From Akkermansiaceae bacterium UBA7890 (lineage in GTDB: Bacteria; Verrucomicrobiota; Verrucomicrobiia; Verrucomicrobiales; Akkermansiaceae), in contig DLRK01000205.1 of assembly GCA_002501065.1 (NCBI GenBank), positions 1 to 64,000 of the forward strand: 64,000 nt of DNA, read 5' to 3'. A model generated the notes under the pieces. That model saw only the letters and a program-made list of their open reading frames with translations. It had not been told where the DNA came from and did no database searches. Numbering within the stretch: position 1 is the stretch's first letter; every line of letters starts with the position of its first letter. Of the stretch, positions 8,789-18,880 are shown in pieces. The translations under genes were made by a program, and so were the position numbers.

Positions 8789-11737
8789 ATGAGAACCGTC
8801 TTCACCTTCGTCATGCTCCTCCTGCTTTCCTGCCTTGCCCCGGCCGGCCAGGAGCAGAAGCCAAACGTCCTCTTCCTCGCGGTAGATGACATGAACGACT
8901 GGCTTGGATGCCTCGGAACCACGCCCGGCGCAATCACCCCGAACCTCGACAAGTTAGCGACCCAGGGTGTGCTCTTCACCAATGCCCACACCGCCGGGGT
9001 CTACTGTGCGCCGTCCCGGGCCGCCATCTTCTCGGGCCAGTTCGCTTCCACCACGGGGTGTTACCGCACCGCCAGCTACTTTGTGCATCACCCCGAGATC
9101 GATGCTCTCCAGATGAGCTTCGCCAAGGCCGGTTACACCACCCTCGGCGCCGGCAAGCTGTTCCATCACCCCGCGGGAGCAATTGACCAGCGCGGGTGGG
9201 ACACCTTCTTCCTCCGCCGGAAATCGCAGCGGACCAGCGGATGGCCGCTCGACTCGTGGAGCGAGGAGACTCCTCTCCCGGACCCCTTCCCGGCCAGCAT
9301 CTACAACAGGGGACAGGAAATCACGGGGGGAATGTTCCTCGAGTGGGCTCCCCTTCCAAATGCCAAGGAGGAGGAAATGGCCGATACCATCCGGATTAAC
9401 TGGGCTGTCGAGCAACTGAAGAAGAAGCACGAAAAACCGTTCTTCCTCGGCGTCGGAATCTATGCTCCCCACTACCCCAACTATTGTCCCCAGAAATACT
9501 TCGATCTCTACGATCCCGGGAAAATACCCCTCCCTCCTCTCAAACAGGATGATCTCGCCGACCTGCCGGACAAGATCCGCAAGATCAAGACCGCCCGCTC
9601 GAAAATCATCCGGAAGCTCCGCGACCTGGACGCGATGAACGATGCCATCCATGGCTACCTTGCCTGCATGAGCTACGCCGATGCCATGATGGGCCGCGTC
9701 CTCGACGCCCTGGAGGAAAGCCCTCACGCCGAAAACACCATTGTCGTGTTCTGGAGTGATCACGGCTACCATCACGGGGAAAAGGGGGACTGGGGCAAGC
9801 ACACCCTCTGGGAACGCACCTCAAACGTGCCCTTCATCTGGGCCGGCCCCAAAATAGCAGAAGGAGCAAGGTCCGACGTGACCGTGAGCCTGATTGACAT
9901 GTTTCCCACCCTGGTCGAGATGTGCGGACTGCCGGAACCCCGCCAGAACCTGGAAGGGCAATCTCTCGCTTCCACGCTGCAGAATCCCGCCCAGGCCAGG
10001 GACCGCACGGTCTACCTGCCCCACATGCACCCGGGTGAGTACGCCCTCATCAACCGTGACTGGCGCTACATCCGCTACGGAGAGGACGGCGAAGAACTCT
10101 ACGACCTGCAGAAGGATCCGCATGAATGGGACAACCTCGCGGATCATCCTGAACATGCCGACCTGAAGACCACGATGCGCAAGGCCGCCCCCGCCACCTT
10201 CGCGAGCCCCCGGGAAAAGCTCAATGCCCGCCGGGACCTCCTCATCGAAGGGGAGTCCTTCCGTTGGAAGAAGGACGCGAATCCTCCCAGGCGCAAAACA
10301 GGAAAGAAGAACGCGTCAAAGCCCCCCCCCGACACCGGCAGGAAGAACGTCCTCTTCATCGTGTGCGACGACCTGAATACGCATGTCTCACCCTCGGACT
10401 ATGATCCCATTCATACCCCCACCCTGAGTCGACTCGCCTCTGAAGGGATGACTTTCACACGAACCTTCTGCCAGTATCCGGTCTGCGGTCCTTCCCGGGC
10501 CTCCTTTCTCAGCGGTCTCTACCCCGAGTCCACGGGGGTTCTCAACAATACCGCAGACATCCGGAAGGAACGCCCCGACAGCGTATCAATGCCGCAATTC
10601 TTCAAGCAGAACGGATACTGGACCGCGAGTGTTGGCAAGGTCTTCCACTCGTCCCGCCACGAACATGGCGAGGCGGCATGGCATGAATTCCATCGTTTCC
10701 AGAATGACGAACTGAAGGTCGTGCGGGAAGCTCGCGTGAAGTTCGAGGAGCAATACGGATCGATCGAGGATCGCTCCAACCGGAGAAAGTGGAAGGAACT
10801 GAAGAAGACGGTTTCGGGGAAACTGGATGCCCAGACCCCTCCAGGACGCGGGCGGAGTGGATTGACCGACGAGCAGCACAAGGACGGCAAGAATGCCCGC
10901 CAGGTCGTCCAATGGCTGCAGGCGGACACACCCGGTGACAAACCTTTCTTCATTGCCTGCGGAATCCAGAAGCCGCATGTCCCCTTCCTTGCCCCGGACA
11001 AGTATTTCGACCTCTACCCATTGGACAGGATTGTCTATCAGCCAGACCGGTCCAACCTCTGGGAAGGGCTTCCGCAATCCGCCGTCTCGAACCGCTACAA
11101 GGCCTTCGGATTCGACCTCGGAAAGGAAAATGACACCCTCCGCCGGGAATACATGCAGGCTTATCATGCCTGCATTTCCTTCATCGATGCCCAGTTGAAA
11201 CTGGTCCTTGAGGCGCTGAAACAGAGCGGTCACTGGGAGGACACCATTATCGTTTTCACCTCGGACCATGGCTATCACCTGGGTGATCACTTCCTGTGGG
11301 GAAAGGTGACCCTCTTCGACATTGGAGCAAAGGTTCCGCTCATTGTGCGCGTCCCGGGAATGACCAGGGGCGGAACCACTTCCGAGGCCATGGTTGAGTT
11401 GATTGATCTCTACCCCACCCTGGCCGATCTCACCGGACTGAAACCACCTGAGCACCTGCAGGGGACATCCCTTCGACCTCTCCTCGGACACCCGGAGCGA
11501 ACGGGGAAAAAGAAATATGCTTACAGTGTGGTTTCCCGCGGAACCAAGCTGGGATACGCCCTCCGCAATCAGCGCTGGCGCTACGCCAGGTGGCCCGATG
11601 GAGAGGAACTCTACAATCTGGCCGATGATCCCGCCGAGAAGCGCAATCTGGCCGGGAAAGACCACCTCGCGGACCGCCTGCGGGAGTTCCGCCAACTTCT
11701 GGCCGGGAAACAGAAGGAGGCTGCGAGTCGTCGCTGA
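8789..11737 (+). CDS. Tandem two-domain sulfatase (two iduronate-2-sulfatase-like domains)
   Basis: The product is 982 residues, about twice the usual sulfatase length. After a signal peptide (residues 1-20), the first domain (about 24-485) has the metal pair DD at 33-34, signature CAPSR at 73-77 and [16 protein letters not shown] at about 322-337. A basic, proline-rich linker (about 493-518) leads to the second domain (about 519-975), with DD at 527-528, signature CGPSR at 566-570 and [16 protein letters not shown]. Both domains keep complete signatures, so both could be active. The two domains are clearly homologous but diverged, so this is an old fusion rather than a recent duplication. 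No stop or frameshift separates them. The expected role is sulfate removal from polysaccharide at two positions. It is convergent with the DUF1552 gene, 34 bases apart. Confidence 0.93.
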   Translation: MRTVFTFVMLLLLSCLAPAGQEQKPNVLFLAVDDMNDWLGCLGTTPGAITPNLDKLATQGVLFTNAHTAGVYCAPSRAAIFSGQFASTTGCYRTASYFVHHPEIDALQMSFAKAGYTTLGAGKLFHHPAGAIDQRGWDTFFLRRKSQRTSGWPLDSWSEETPLPDPFPASIYNRGQEITGGMFLEWAPLPNAKEEEMADTIRINWAVEQLKKKHEKPFFLGVGIYAPHYPNYCPQKYFDLYDPGKIPLPPLKQDDLADLPDKIRKIKTARSKIIRKLRDLDAMNDAIHGYLACMSYADAMMGRVLDALEESPHAENTIVVFWSDHGYHHGEKGDWGKHTLWERTSNVPFIWAGPKIAEGARSDVTVSLIDMFPTLVEMCGLPEPRQNLEGQSLASTLQNPAQARDRTVYLPHMHPGEYALINRDWRYIRYGEDGEELYDLQKDPHEWDNLADHPEHADLKTTMRKAAPATFASPREKLNARRDLLIEGESFRWKKDANPPRRKTGKKNASKPPPDTGRKNVLFIVCDDLNTHVSPSDYDPIHTPTLSRLASEGMTFTRTFCQYPVCGPSRASFLSGLYPESTGVLNNTADIRKERPDSVSMPQFFKQNGYWTASVGKVFHSSRHEHGEAAWHEFHRFQNDELKVVREARVKFEEQYGSIEDRSNRRKWKELKKTVSGKLDAQTPPGRGRSGLTDEQHKDGKNARQVVQWLQADTPGDKPFFIACGIQKPHVPFLAPDKYFDLYPLDRIVYQPDRSNLWEGLPQSAVSNRYKAFGFDLGKENDTLRREYMQAYHACISFIDAQLKLVLEALKQSGHWEDTIIVFTSDHGYHLGDHFLWGKVTLFDIGAKVPLIVRVPGMTRGGTTSEAMVELIDLYPTLADLTGLKPPEHLQGTSLRPLLGHPERTGKKKYAYSVVSRGTKLGYALRNQRWRYARWPDGEELYNLADDPAEKRNLAGKDHLADRLREFRQLLAGKQKEAASRR

Positions 11738-11771
11738 CTCCTTCTCTTCCCCCAATCCAGGGACGCAAGGG

Positions 11772-13133
11772 CTACACTCTCTTCTCTGCCCCGGTCGAAT
11801 CCCCGAAGCGGACTCCCGGGAGACCAACTTCCTTCAGCATGCGGACGAAGAGGTTGTTGAGTGGGGCCTCGCCCGCATCCACATGGCGGCCGGATTGGAA
11901 TTTGCCGCCCGCATTCCCCGCCACCACGATGGGAAGATCGACGTGAGTATGCCAGTGGCCATCAGAGAGGCCACTGCCCCAGACCACCATCGAGTTGTGG
12001 AGGAGCGACTTCCCGTCAGCGTCCCTGGTTTCCTTCATGCGCTCGAGGAAGTAGGCAAGCTCCTCGCTGTAAAAACGATCGATCCGGCTCACCAACTCCA
12101 TCTTCCTGGCATCCTTGCCGTGATGGGAAAGATCGTGGTGGCCTCCGCTCACGCCGATGTTGCGGAAGCTCCGGTTGCTCCCGTCATGTCCGATGAGGAA
12201 ACTCACCACTCGAGTAGAATCACTCTGGAACGCGAGGAGCATCATGTCGAAGAGGATACGGATATGCTCCCGGTAATCCCGCGGAGTTCCATCCGGCGCG
12301 GATCGGCCCGGATCAGCAGGAGGACCCAGCCGTTCCACGCGCTCGATGCGCTGCTCAACCTCACGCACCCCGGTGAGGTATTCATCGAACTTCTCGCGAT
12401 CCTCGCGCCCAAGGCGCTGCTCCATCTTGCGGGCCGAGTCCTGCACAAAATCGAGGATCGACTTTTGCTCCGCATGTCTCCGGGCGGCATTGGCAGCCCG
12501 CTCTTCGGGATTCCCCGATCCGTAAATGCGCTCGAAGACGGCGCGTGGATTTGATTCCGGGGTGGCGGGCAGGTGCTCGGACCGCCAGGAAATGTTGTAC
12601 TGGTAGGCGCAGGAATAGCCGGCGTCGCAGGCTCCCGTATTGCGCACTCTCTCGCTGGTTAGTTCCAGGGAGGGAAGCCGGGTCTCCGCCGCGAGAAAGC
12701 GGGCCGCGAGCTGGTCGGCGGAGATCCCGACCTTCAGGTTGGCTCCCGAGGTTCGCAGGGGACGCGCACCGGTGAGGAAGGTGGCATTGGCTCGAGCATG
12801 GTCTCCTGCCCCGTCCTTGCCCGGATTCCCTTCCACCTGCGCATAGCCCTTCACGATCTGCAGATCGTTCCGGAAGGGCTCCAGAGGAGCCATGCTCTCG
12901 TTGAACTTGAAGTCCGTCCCGAAGCCCTCCGGCCGCCACTTATCCATGATCACTCCGTTCGGGACGTAGAGATAGGCGGAGCGGAGCGGAGCTCCGGTTG
13001 CGGTGAGACCCCGCGACCCCGCCTTGGCGACGGTCGCTGCGCCGGCCAGGGAGGTCATTCCTGGGAGGGTAATGCAGGCACCCAGACCGCGCAAAAACGT
13101 CCGGCGGCCGATCTGTTCGCGGGGAAAACTCAT
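11772..13133 (-). CDS. DUF1552 protein, twin-arginine exported
   Basis: The product is 453 residues with a twin-arginine signal (GRRTFLRGLG, residues 9-18) followed by a hydrophobic stretch. The body matches DUF1552: LYVPNGVIMDKWRP near the N-terminus, a GAGDHARANATFLTG block, and near the C-terminus SFLIGHDGSNRSF, GGHHDLSHHG and VWGSGLSDGHWHTH. The many His and Asp residues suggest metal binding. Its function is unknown, but the family is regularly encoded beside DUF1592-type cytochromes, and here it lies downstream of one in the same orientation with a 217-base gap. Tat export implies folding, and probably cofactor loading, before export. SGNH hydrolase, DUF1592 cytochrome and DUF1552 are probably one transcription unit. 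Confidence 0.92.
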   Translation of the reverse strand: MSFPREQIGRRTFLRGLGACITLPGMTSLAGAATVAKAGSRGLTATGAPLRSAYLYVPNGVIMDKWRPEGFGTDFKFNESMAPLEPFRNDLQIVKGYAQVEGNPGKDGAGDHARANATFLTGARPLRTSGANLKVGISADQLAARFLAAETRLPSLELTSERVRNTGACDAGYSCAYQYNISWRSEHLPATPESNPRAVFERIYGSGNPEERAANAARRHAEQKSILDFVQDSARKMEQRLGREDREKFDEYLTGVREVEQRIERVERLGPPADPGRSAPDGTPRDYREHIRILFDMMLLAFQSDSTRVVSFLIGHDGSNRSFRNIGVSGGHHDLSHHGKDARKMELVSRIDRFYSEELAYFLERMKETRDADGKSLLHNSMVVWGSGLSDGHWHTHVDLPIVVAGNAGGKFQSGRHVDAGEAPLNNLFVRMLKEVGLPGVRFGDSTGAEKRV

Positions 13134-13214
13134 CGTGAACTCAAGTTCAGCTTATGATTCGGGTTTCGGAATCAACAATCAAGGGGATTCCTCCTCCAAA
13201 AGGAGTGACGGGCA

Positions 13215-13228
13215 TCGGGGAAACCCGA
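13215..13228. other. Perfect stem-loop with GAAA tetraloop between the DUF1592 and DUF1552 genes
   Basis: TCGGG-GAAA-CCCGA forms a 5-bp stem, with the stable GNRA loop when read on the plus strand. A second small hairpin (GATTC/GAATC) lies nearby, around 13156-13173. On the minus strand, the direction of the operon, the loop would be TTTC. The 217-base gap holding them is unusually long for this operon and has no gene. They may mark a processing or attenuation site, or be chance. Confidence 0.3.
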
Positions 13229-13350
13229 CAATCCAGATTCCAAATACACTCGGATTTTCCAGACTCCAGGGCACCTGATGCAGTGTGGCGCTTGGCCTCC
13301 GGCTTTATCTGAAGGTTGACCCGCCGAGTTCGATCGCCCGTCAACTCCCC

Positions 13351-15738
13351 TTACTCGGCCCGTTTCATTTGGAACGGCACGCTCTCCACCACCCCGTAGA
13401 GGAACTCGCGCAGGCCACCGCCCGCGGTCTCGGCCTGCTTGATGATCCCGTCCACGGCCGGCGCATCGTAATACTCGACTCCCCGGCCCACCGCGTAGGT
13501 GAGCAGCTTTTCGGCAAGACACCGATGAAAGTCCTTCCTGCGCGGCCCCGCCAACACCTCCCGGAGACCACCGACGCCCACAAATTTCTCTCCCGTGACA
13601 AGCACACCGGAGGTTTCGAACTTCTCTCCCTCCCGCCACTGTCCGAGCGCGTTGTAGCGCTCGAGAGCCAGGCCGATGGGATCCAGCCTGGCGTGGCAGG
13701 AATGACAGAGCGGCTGGGAGCGATGATGCTCCATCAATTCCTCCACCGTGGCGTCCTTACCCAGCTTCTCCCTGGCATCTTCGAGAGCGGGGATGTTGGG
13801 CGGCGGTGGCGGTGGCGGAACACCCAGGAGGTTGTCGAGTATGTAGAGCCCTCGCTTGACCGGAGAAGTGCGGTCCGGATTGGACGTGGTGAGCAGGAAG
13901 CTCCCCTGGGTCAGGATTCCTCCCTGCCGTGAATTGCCCTCCAGACTCACCTTGCGGAACTCTTTCCCCTGGATTCCTGCCACCCCGTAAAAGGTCGCGA
14001 GCCGGTCGTTCACGAATGCGTAATCGGCAGTGATCAATTCCACCGCGGGCCGGTTCTCCTTCAGGATGTGCTCGAAGAAAAGCTGGGTCTCCTGCATCAT
14101 GTCCTGCCGCGTGTAGAGATTGAAGATCTGGCGGGCCCGGTTTCCGTCCTTGATGCCGAGCAGGAGCGGCGTGTCAGAGATCTTCCCGTCCAACTCCCGG
14201 ATCTGCAGCCACTGCCCGACAAAATTGCGGATGAAGCGCTCGGCCTTCGGGTCGGCCAGCATGCGATCTACATTGGCCCGCAGATTCGTTCGCAGTTTCC
14301 CGGCCCCTGCCTCATCGAGAAGGGCCTGGTCCGGCGCCGAACTCCAGAGAAAACACGAGAGCCGCGTGGCCAGGGCATACTCGTCGAGTGGAACGGCCCG
14401 AACCTCTCCCTCTCCCTTGCCCGGCAACTCCCCGCGGAGCAGGAAGTCGGGCGAACTCAGCACGGCCGTGAGGGCGAAGCGAATTCCCGCCACGAACTGC
14501 CCTTCGGCCTCCCACTTCACCCTGGCGAGCGCGATGAGCCTGTCCAGGGTCTCCTCTTCGACAGGCTGGCGATAGGCCCGCGTGGCAAGGCGGCGCAGAA
14601 TCTTCCGCGCGTATTGCTCCCGCTCCGCCGCTCCCTCCGGCGGCGGGCCTCCGTCGATGATGCGCCGGACGCTCTCGGGGTAACTGTCCCAGGCCATTGA
14701 GTCAGCCGATCCGGTCATCACTACACTGAGCACCTTCACCGCGAGGGGCACGTTCGCACTGGTCGCGCCCTTGCCGGGCACCATTTCAAACTCGAGTCGG
14801 CGGGGGCCCTTCTCCAACACCTGACTCAGTTCCAGCTCGAAGCTCTTCGTCCTGCTGTTCTCGAAGCTGATGGGCCGGGAGGCCAGCTCCCGGCCGTCAA
14901 TCAGAACGCGCCAGGTGGCGTTTGCATCCTTGCCTCCGCTCTGCGCCACCACCTGGTAGCGGATCGCCAGGCGATGCCTGCCCGCCGTCTTGGCATCCCA
15001 GACTGTTCCTGCCCGATGAGCGCTTCCCGCCCGCATGAAGAGCGCCGACCGGGAACGATTCTTCTCATTGCGCATCTGGCCGGGATCGATGTTCACCGCC
15101 TGCGGACGGCCCGCCTCGAGGGGAATCGCCTGCGCCATGATGCGCTCAGCCGCCGCGAGATACTTCTCCATGAGAAGAGGCGAGATCGACAACACGTCCC
15201 CGATCGTGTCGAACCCGTAGCCGGTGTCGTCGGGCGGAAAGGCATCGTTCACATTGAACTTCACTCCCAGGATGTCCTCGATCGAATGGCCGTATTCGAC
15301 GCGGTTGAGACGGCGCAACGTGACTCGCCCCGGATCGGGATTAGCCGGATCAAGTTCGAAGACCTTGCGCTCGATCCAGGCGATCAACTCCGCACGCTCA
15401 TCCGCGGTCGGCTGATCTTTCTTGGCCGGCGGCATGAGATCGGTCCGCAGGTTCTTCCAGATCCGCAACCAGAGTTCCTGGTTGTCGAGGTGCTGGGCTC
15501 CTTTCCCGGGGTCGTCGAGGGAAACGTCCCCCTTCGCGTCCCCCTCACCGTGACACTCATAGCAGTAACGTTCGAGGAGAGGTTGCACCTCGGAGCCGAA
15601 TTCCCCGCCCGCAGACTGCCCTGCCTCCTCCGCCACCGCAGGCACACACAGACAGGCGCCCAACGCGAACACGGGAATCCAGCAATCCGGCAGCACACCG
15701 GTCATACGCAAGCACGCAATTGGTTTCCTCCCGGCCAT
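13351..15738 (-). CDS. DUF1592-type exported cytochrome c protein (PSD3-like)
   Basis: The product is 795 residues with a signal region (about 20-36). An N-terminal cytochrome c domain has the haem motif CYECH at 59-63 and GDVSLDD after it. DUF1587, a beta-rich region (about 235-330) resembling a carbohydrate-binding insert, DUF1595 and DUF1592 follow. DUF1588 carries the proline run after LLGV and a second haem motif CHSCH at 678-682, followed by RLDPIGLALE, and DUF1585 ends the protein. The order and length fit the planctomycete cytochrome family. It is probably a periplasmic redox protein with two haems; the reaction has not been established for the family. It starts 3 bases after the stop of the SGNH hydrolase gene, so the two are co-transcribed, with DUF1552 downstream. 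Confidence 0.93.
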   Translation of the reverse strand: MAGRKPIACLRMTGVLPDCWIPVFALGACLCVPAVAEEAGQSAGGEFGSEVQPLLERYCYECHGEGDAKGDVSLDDPGKGAQHLDNQELWLRIWKNLRTDLMPPAKKDQPTADERAELIAWIERKVFELDPANPDPGRVTLRRLNRVEYGHSIEDILGVKFNVNDAFPPDDTGYGFDTIGDVLSISPLLMEKYLAAAERIMAQAIPLEAGRPQAVNIDPGQMRNEKNRSRSALFMRAGSAHRAGTVWDAKTAGRHRLAIRYQVVAQSGGKDANATWRVLIDGRELASRPISFENSRTKSFELELSQVLEKGPRRLEFEMVPGKGATSANVPLAVKVLSVVMTGSADSMAWDSYPESVRRIIDGGPPPEGAAEREQYARKILRRLATRAYRQPVEEETLDRLIALARVKWEAEGQFVAGIRFALTAVLSSPDFLLRGELPGKGEGEVRAVPLDEYALATRLSCFLWSSAPDQALLDEAGAGKLRTNLRANVDRMLADPKAERFIRNFVGQWLQIRELDGKISDTPLLLGIKDGNRARQIFNLYTRQDMMQETQLFFEHILKENRPAVELITADYAFVNDRLATFYGVAGIQGKEFRKVSLEGNSRQGGILTQGSFLLTTSNPDRTSPVKRGLYILDNLLGVPPPPPPPNIPALEDAREKLGKDATVEELMEHHRSQPLCHSCHARLDPIGLALERYNALGQWREGEKFETSGVLVTGEKFVGVGGLREVLAGPRRKDFHRCLAEKLLTYAVGRGVEYYDAPAVDGIIKQAETAGGGLREFLYGVVESVPFQMKRAE

Positions 15739-15741
15739 GCT

Positions 15742-16428
15742 CTACTTCCCGAAAAAAAAGTTCCGGAATACCTCCGCTGAAAAATTAACCCCGCCCGCCG
15801 AGGGGTGACTCCCGTCCCTGGCGAAGAGGCGCTTGCCTGTTCCCTCCTTCATTTCCCTCGCCCACGCCTCCCCGACCGGCACAACCAGCGCACCCTCCGT
15901 CGCGACCGCCGCTTCGCGATAACCAATCACCAACCGGTGCTGCATCTTCTCAAAAGTATCCTTGGGGAAGGCCTCCGCATTCTTGTGATCACCATCCCGG
16001 CGCCCCCAGGTCTGGAAGAAGACCGGCACCGCGCCCGCTTTCCTGATTTCCGTCACCAGGGTCTTCGCGTGCGGGATCATCTGCCTGCTACGCCGATCCC
16101 TGTTGAAGGCGGGCAACTGGCTCTGTTCCTGCAGCACCACCACATCCCATTTCCCCTCTCGGATTCTGGCAAGGGTCTCCTTGGAAGCGGCATGCTTCTC
16201 TAATGTCCAGCCACCCCTGCTCACACCCTCAACAACCACCTTCCGCCTTGCGTTCCGAACCAGCCTGGCGAGGGCGCCCGGCAACTTGAAGCTGTAACTG
16301 TTCCCCACGAAGAGGATCCTCGGTTCCTCAGTTTTTCTGAGCCGATCCTGCAGGGCCGCCTGCGAGTCCGCCGCTGGGGCCACTCCGGCAAGGAGAAGCC
16401 CAACGCATAGAAGCAACGATGTTTTCAT
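15742..16428 (-). CDS. Secreted SGNH/GDSL-like hydrolase
   Basis: The ATG at 16428 is preferred over longer starts because it opens a signal peptide (MKTSLLLCVGLLLAGVAPAA). The 228-residue product has block I as ILFVGNSYSFKLP, with Ser in GNSYS as the likely nucleophile. VVLQEQSQLP is reminiscent of block III, and DGSHPSAGG near the C-terminus provides the Asp/His pair of block V. Such enzymes are esterases or lipases; substrate unknown. The gene heads a minus-strand operon and ends 3 bases before the start of the DUF1592 cytochrome gene. Its presence suggests that the cytochrome/DUF1552 pair handles an esterified substrate, but that is inference. Confidence 0.82.
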   Translation of the reverse strand: MKTSLLLCVGLLLAGVAPAADSQAALQDRLRKTEEPRILFVGNSYSFKLPGALARLVRNARRKVVVEGVSRGGWTLEKHAASKETLARIREGKWDVVVLQEQSQLPAFNRDRRSRQMIPHAKTLVTEIRKAGAVPVFFQTWGRRDGDHKNAEAFPKDTFEKMQHRLVIGYREAAVATEGALVVPVGEAWAREMKEGTGKRLFARDGSHPSAGGVNFSAEVFRNFFFGK

Positions 16429-16543
16429 GCCTGCCCCCATGAAGACCGGCCGCAGCCAAATTCCAAGAAGATCCTCCGCCGATCGTGACGCCAATGCGAG
16501 GCCGACGGCACCGAAGCAGGGTCTGCAGGCTGGGTTCCGCAGG

Positions 16544-18685
16544 CTAATACCGACAGTTCACATTGAACCAGAGGGAACGCGGAAGGCCGGTTGACCGCAG
16601 CCCGGAACTGCTCAATCCGGTGTCGATCTCCTCATCAAAGAGGTTCTCAACGTGGATCTGCATGGTCAGCGCATCAGCCACCTCAAACCGCCCGCCGAGC
16701 CTCGCCGTCCACCATGAGTCGAGACGGCGCTCTTCCAGCACGTCATCGTATTGACCGCTTCCGCATTCGAGCTCCGCAAAGAGATGCACCCGTTGGAAAG
16801 GATCACCCTCAACCCCGGCCACCAGGCGGTGTGCCGGACTCTGTGGAAAGCCCTTCCCCTGCAACAGGGACTGACCAGGGGACTTGGTGAACTCGGATTG
16901 TGAGAGCAGGTAGCGCAGGGTGCAGGCCCAGCGTGAGGAGACCTGCCAGCGGGCCCGGCTCTCCAACCCCCACACGCGGGCCTCCTCCACATTGCGTCGC
17001 TGTGCCACCGTTCCCCCCGGAGGAACAAACCCGGCTATCGCCTGCGCTTCGACCGGATCGGTGACGGGGACGTTGGCAATGGCATCCTGAATCCAGTGGT
17101 GGAAGATGTTGAGGTCGCATGAAAACCTCTCCGAGGGCGTCCACTCGACCCCTGCATCCACGGTATAAAAACGCTCCGGATCAAGACCTGCATTTGCTTC
17201 CGTGATGTCACTTCGAACCCGAAAAGGGCGGTAGAGTTCGTTGATCGTGGGAAGGCGGAAAGCCGTCCCGGCCGATGTCCGCACACGAACCGACTCCGAG
17301 AACCGGTAACCGATGGCACCGCTCAGGGAAGGAGCGGTTCCCTCCCGATCGCCGATCGCCGTGTCGCGCAGGAGCGCACCCGTGACGGGCCTCCGTTCGA
17401 TTCGCCCACCATTCCGGAAAGCCCATCGATCGAACCGGGCGCTGCCCTCAAGTGACACCCCCGCATCCGTTGCGCAGGCCGCCCGGGCAAAGAACCCTCC
17501 CACACACTGCTCTCCACCCGCCCGGCGACGACGCAGAAAGCTCCCATCCACAAATCCTGCCCGCTCGTTGGTCTCACCGTTCATGTGTCGCAGGTCCGCA
17601 CCCAGGATCACATCCACCCCCTCTGCCAGGTGCAGGGTGGCAGTCACTCCCCCGCCAATCCCCTCTCCCGGCACATCAAACTGGTCCAGGGCGGGGGCTT
17701 CCATGCTGCGCGTTGCATCGACCGAGGAAAAGAGCGCTTCAAAGTCGCGACGTTGATAATAGGCCGCCACCTGCCAGGTCTGGGAGGGAACTTCCTTGGT
17801 CACCCGAAGCGAGAGATCAAGGGCCGCAGTGGCATTGCGCGAAAGGATCGTGCCGTTCCCACGGTCCTCGTCGTAGTAGGACAGCGACGGTTCGATGGTA
17901 AGATCATTCGCAGGACGCCACACTACGCGCAGTTCCGCACCGTTCGTCACAAGCTCAAGCGGTCGATCCACTGCCCCGCGCTGACTCTTCTTCAATCCGT
18001 GGAAACCACCCGATTGCAGGGTGAAGGCGGCAACCTGAGCGGCAACCCTGGAGTCATCGGAGACCAGGTCACTCACCATCGTCAATCCGAGTGTCTCGTG
18101 AGTTCCTCCCGTGAACTGTAGCCTGGTCCGGTTCTCCACCAGTTCTCTGCTCGTGAGGCGCACGATCCCGGCTGGACTCTGATTCCCCCAGACCGCCGCC
18201 TGTGCTGCCGGGACAATCCGCACCGAGGAGAGCAACTCCGGATTGTATCGCGCCCAGGAAATCCAGCCCCCGAAGGGATCGTTCTGGGGAATCCCGTCGC
18301 GCAGCACCAGCGTCCGCGCGGTCGCGGTCGCCCCCGTCCCCCGCAAGCTCACCCCCGCCGAAGTAGGATGCCCAAAGATCGCTGACTGCCGCCGATAGAG
18401 CGAGAAGGACGGATCGGTTGACAGAAGTTCATCAATGGTCCGGGGAGATCTCGCGGCAATCTCATCCCCGGGCCAGGAAGCAACGGCAGGATCTCCACTC
18501 AACTCGCGCTCGGCCGTCACCACTGTTTCCGGGATGATCACGTCCTGCGCTCCACCCGTCGGGCCGGGAACAAGGAACAACGCCCACAGGAACGGAATGA
18601 CGGACTGCGGGACAGTCCCTCCGCGGTTCGATCCAATCACCCCGGCAGGTGAACCGCTCGCCCTAGAAAAACTCATACGCTTCAC
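16544..18685 (-). CDS. TonB-dependent outer-membrane receptor
   Basis: The product is 713 residues. After the N-terminal signal region, VIIPETVVTAER has the look of a TonB-box region, followed by the plug domain (about 60-180). Typical plug blocks are visible: GVSLRGTGATATARTLVLRDGIPQNDPFGG and AAVWGNQSPAGIVRLTS. The remaining 530 residues alternate aromatic and polar strands, as in a 22-stranded barrel, with conserved FRLPTINELYRPF and a C-terminal aromatic residue. The likely role is active import of a siderophore, cobalamin or glycan fragment, powered by TonB/ExbBD encoded elsewhere. The start may be the GTG at 18685 or the ATG at 18676. The leader on the minus strand has loose similarity to a cobalamin riboswitch. 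It is not in an operon with a SusD-like partner, so a SusCD system is unlikely. Confidence 0.92.
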   Translation of the reverse strand: MKRMSFSRASGSPAGVIGSNRGGTVPQSVIPFLWALFLVPGPTGGAQDVIIPETVVTAERELSGDPAVASWPGDEIAARSPRTIDELLSTDPSFSLYRRQSAIFGHPTSAGVSLRGTGATATARTLVLRDGIPQNDPFGGWISWARYNPELLSSVRIVPAAQAAVWGNQSPAGIVRLTSRELVENRTRLQFTGGTHETLGLTMVSDLVSDDSRVAAQVAAFTLQSGGFHGLKKSQRGAVDRPLELVTNGAELRVVWRPANDLTIEPSLSYYDEDRGNGTILSRNATAALDLSLRVTKEVPSQTWQVAAYYQRRDFEALFSSVDATRSMEAPALDQFDVPGEGIGGGVTATLHLAEGVDVILGADLRHMNGETNERAGFVDGSFLRRRRAGGEQCVGGFFARAACATDAGVSLEGSARFDRWAFRNGGRIERRPVTGALLRDTAIGDREGTAPSLSGAIGYRFSESVRVRTSAGTAFRLPTINELYRPFRVRSDITEANAGLDPERFYTVDAGVEWTPSERFSCDLNIFHHWIQDAIANVPVTDPVEAQAIAGFVPPGGTVAQRRNVEEARVWGLESRARWQVSSRWACTLRYLLSQSEFTKSPGQSLLQGKGFPQSPAHRLVAGVEGDPFQRVHLFAELECGSGQYDDVLEERRLDSWWTARLGGRFEVADALTMQIHVENLFDEEIDTGLSSSGLRSTGLPRSLWFNVNCRY

Positions 18686-18880
18686 GGATGCCAGAAGCCC
18701 GGGTCCAGACCGGGCCCCGGATTGTCCCAGAGATCGTCGAGAAGCTCACCACCACCCGGGCTGCGGGGAGCCAGATTCCTGATGAGTAAGCCATGCCTGA
18801 GAAACTCTAAAGCAGGCTCTTCTCCGGACAGAAGTGGAAAATCCCCGCAGATGGAGCACCTCCTCTGCAATCTCCACGAA

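Noticed and set aside
16544..18685. TonB receptor as part of a SusC/SusD polysaccharide utilisation locus.
   Set aside because: No SusD-like lipoprotein gene is adjacent and no N-terminal carboxypeptidase-like extension is seen, so a SusCD assignment is not supported.
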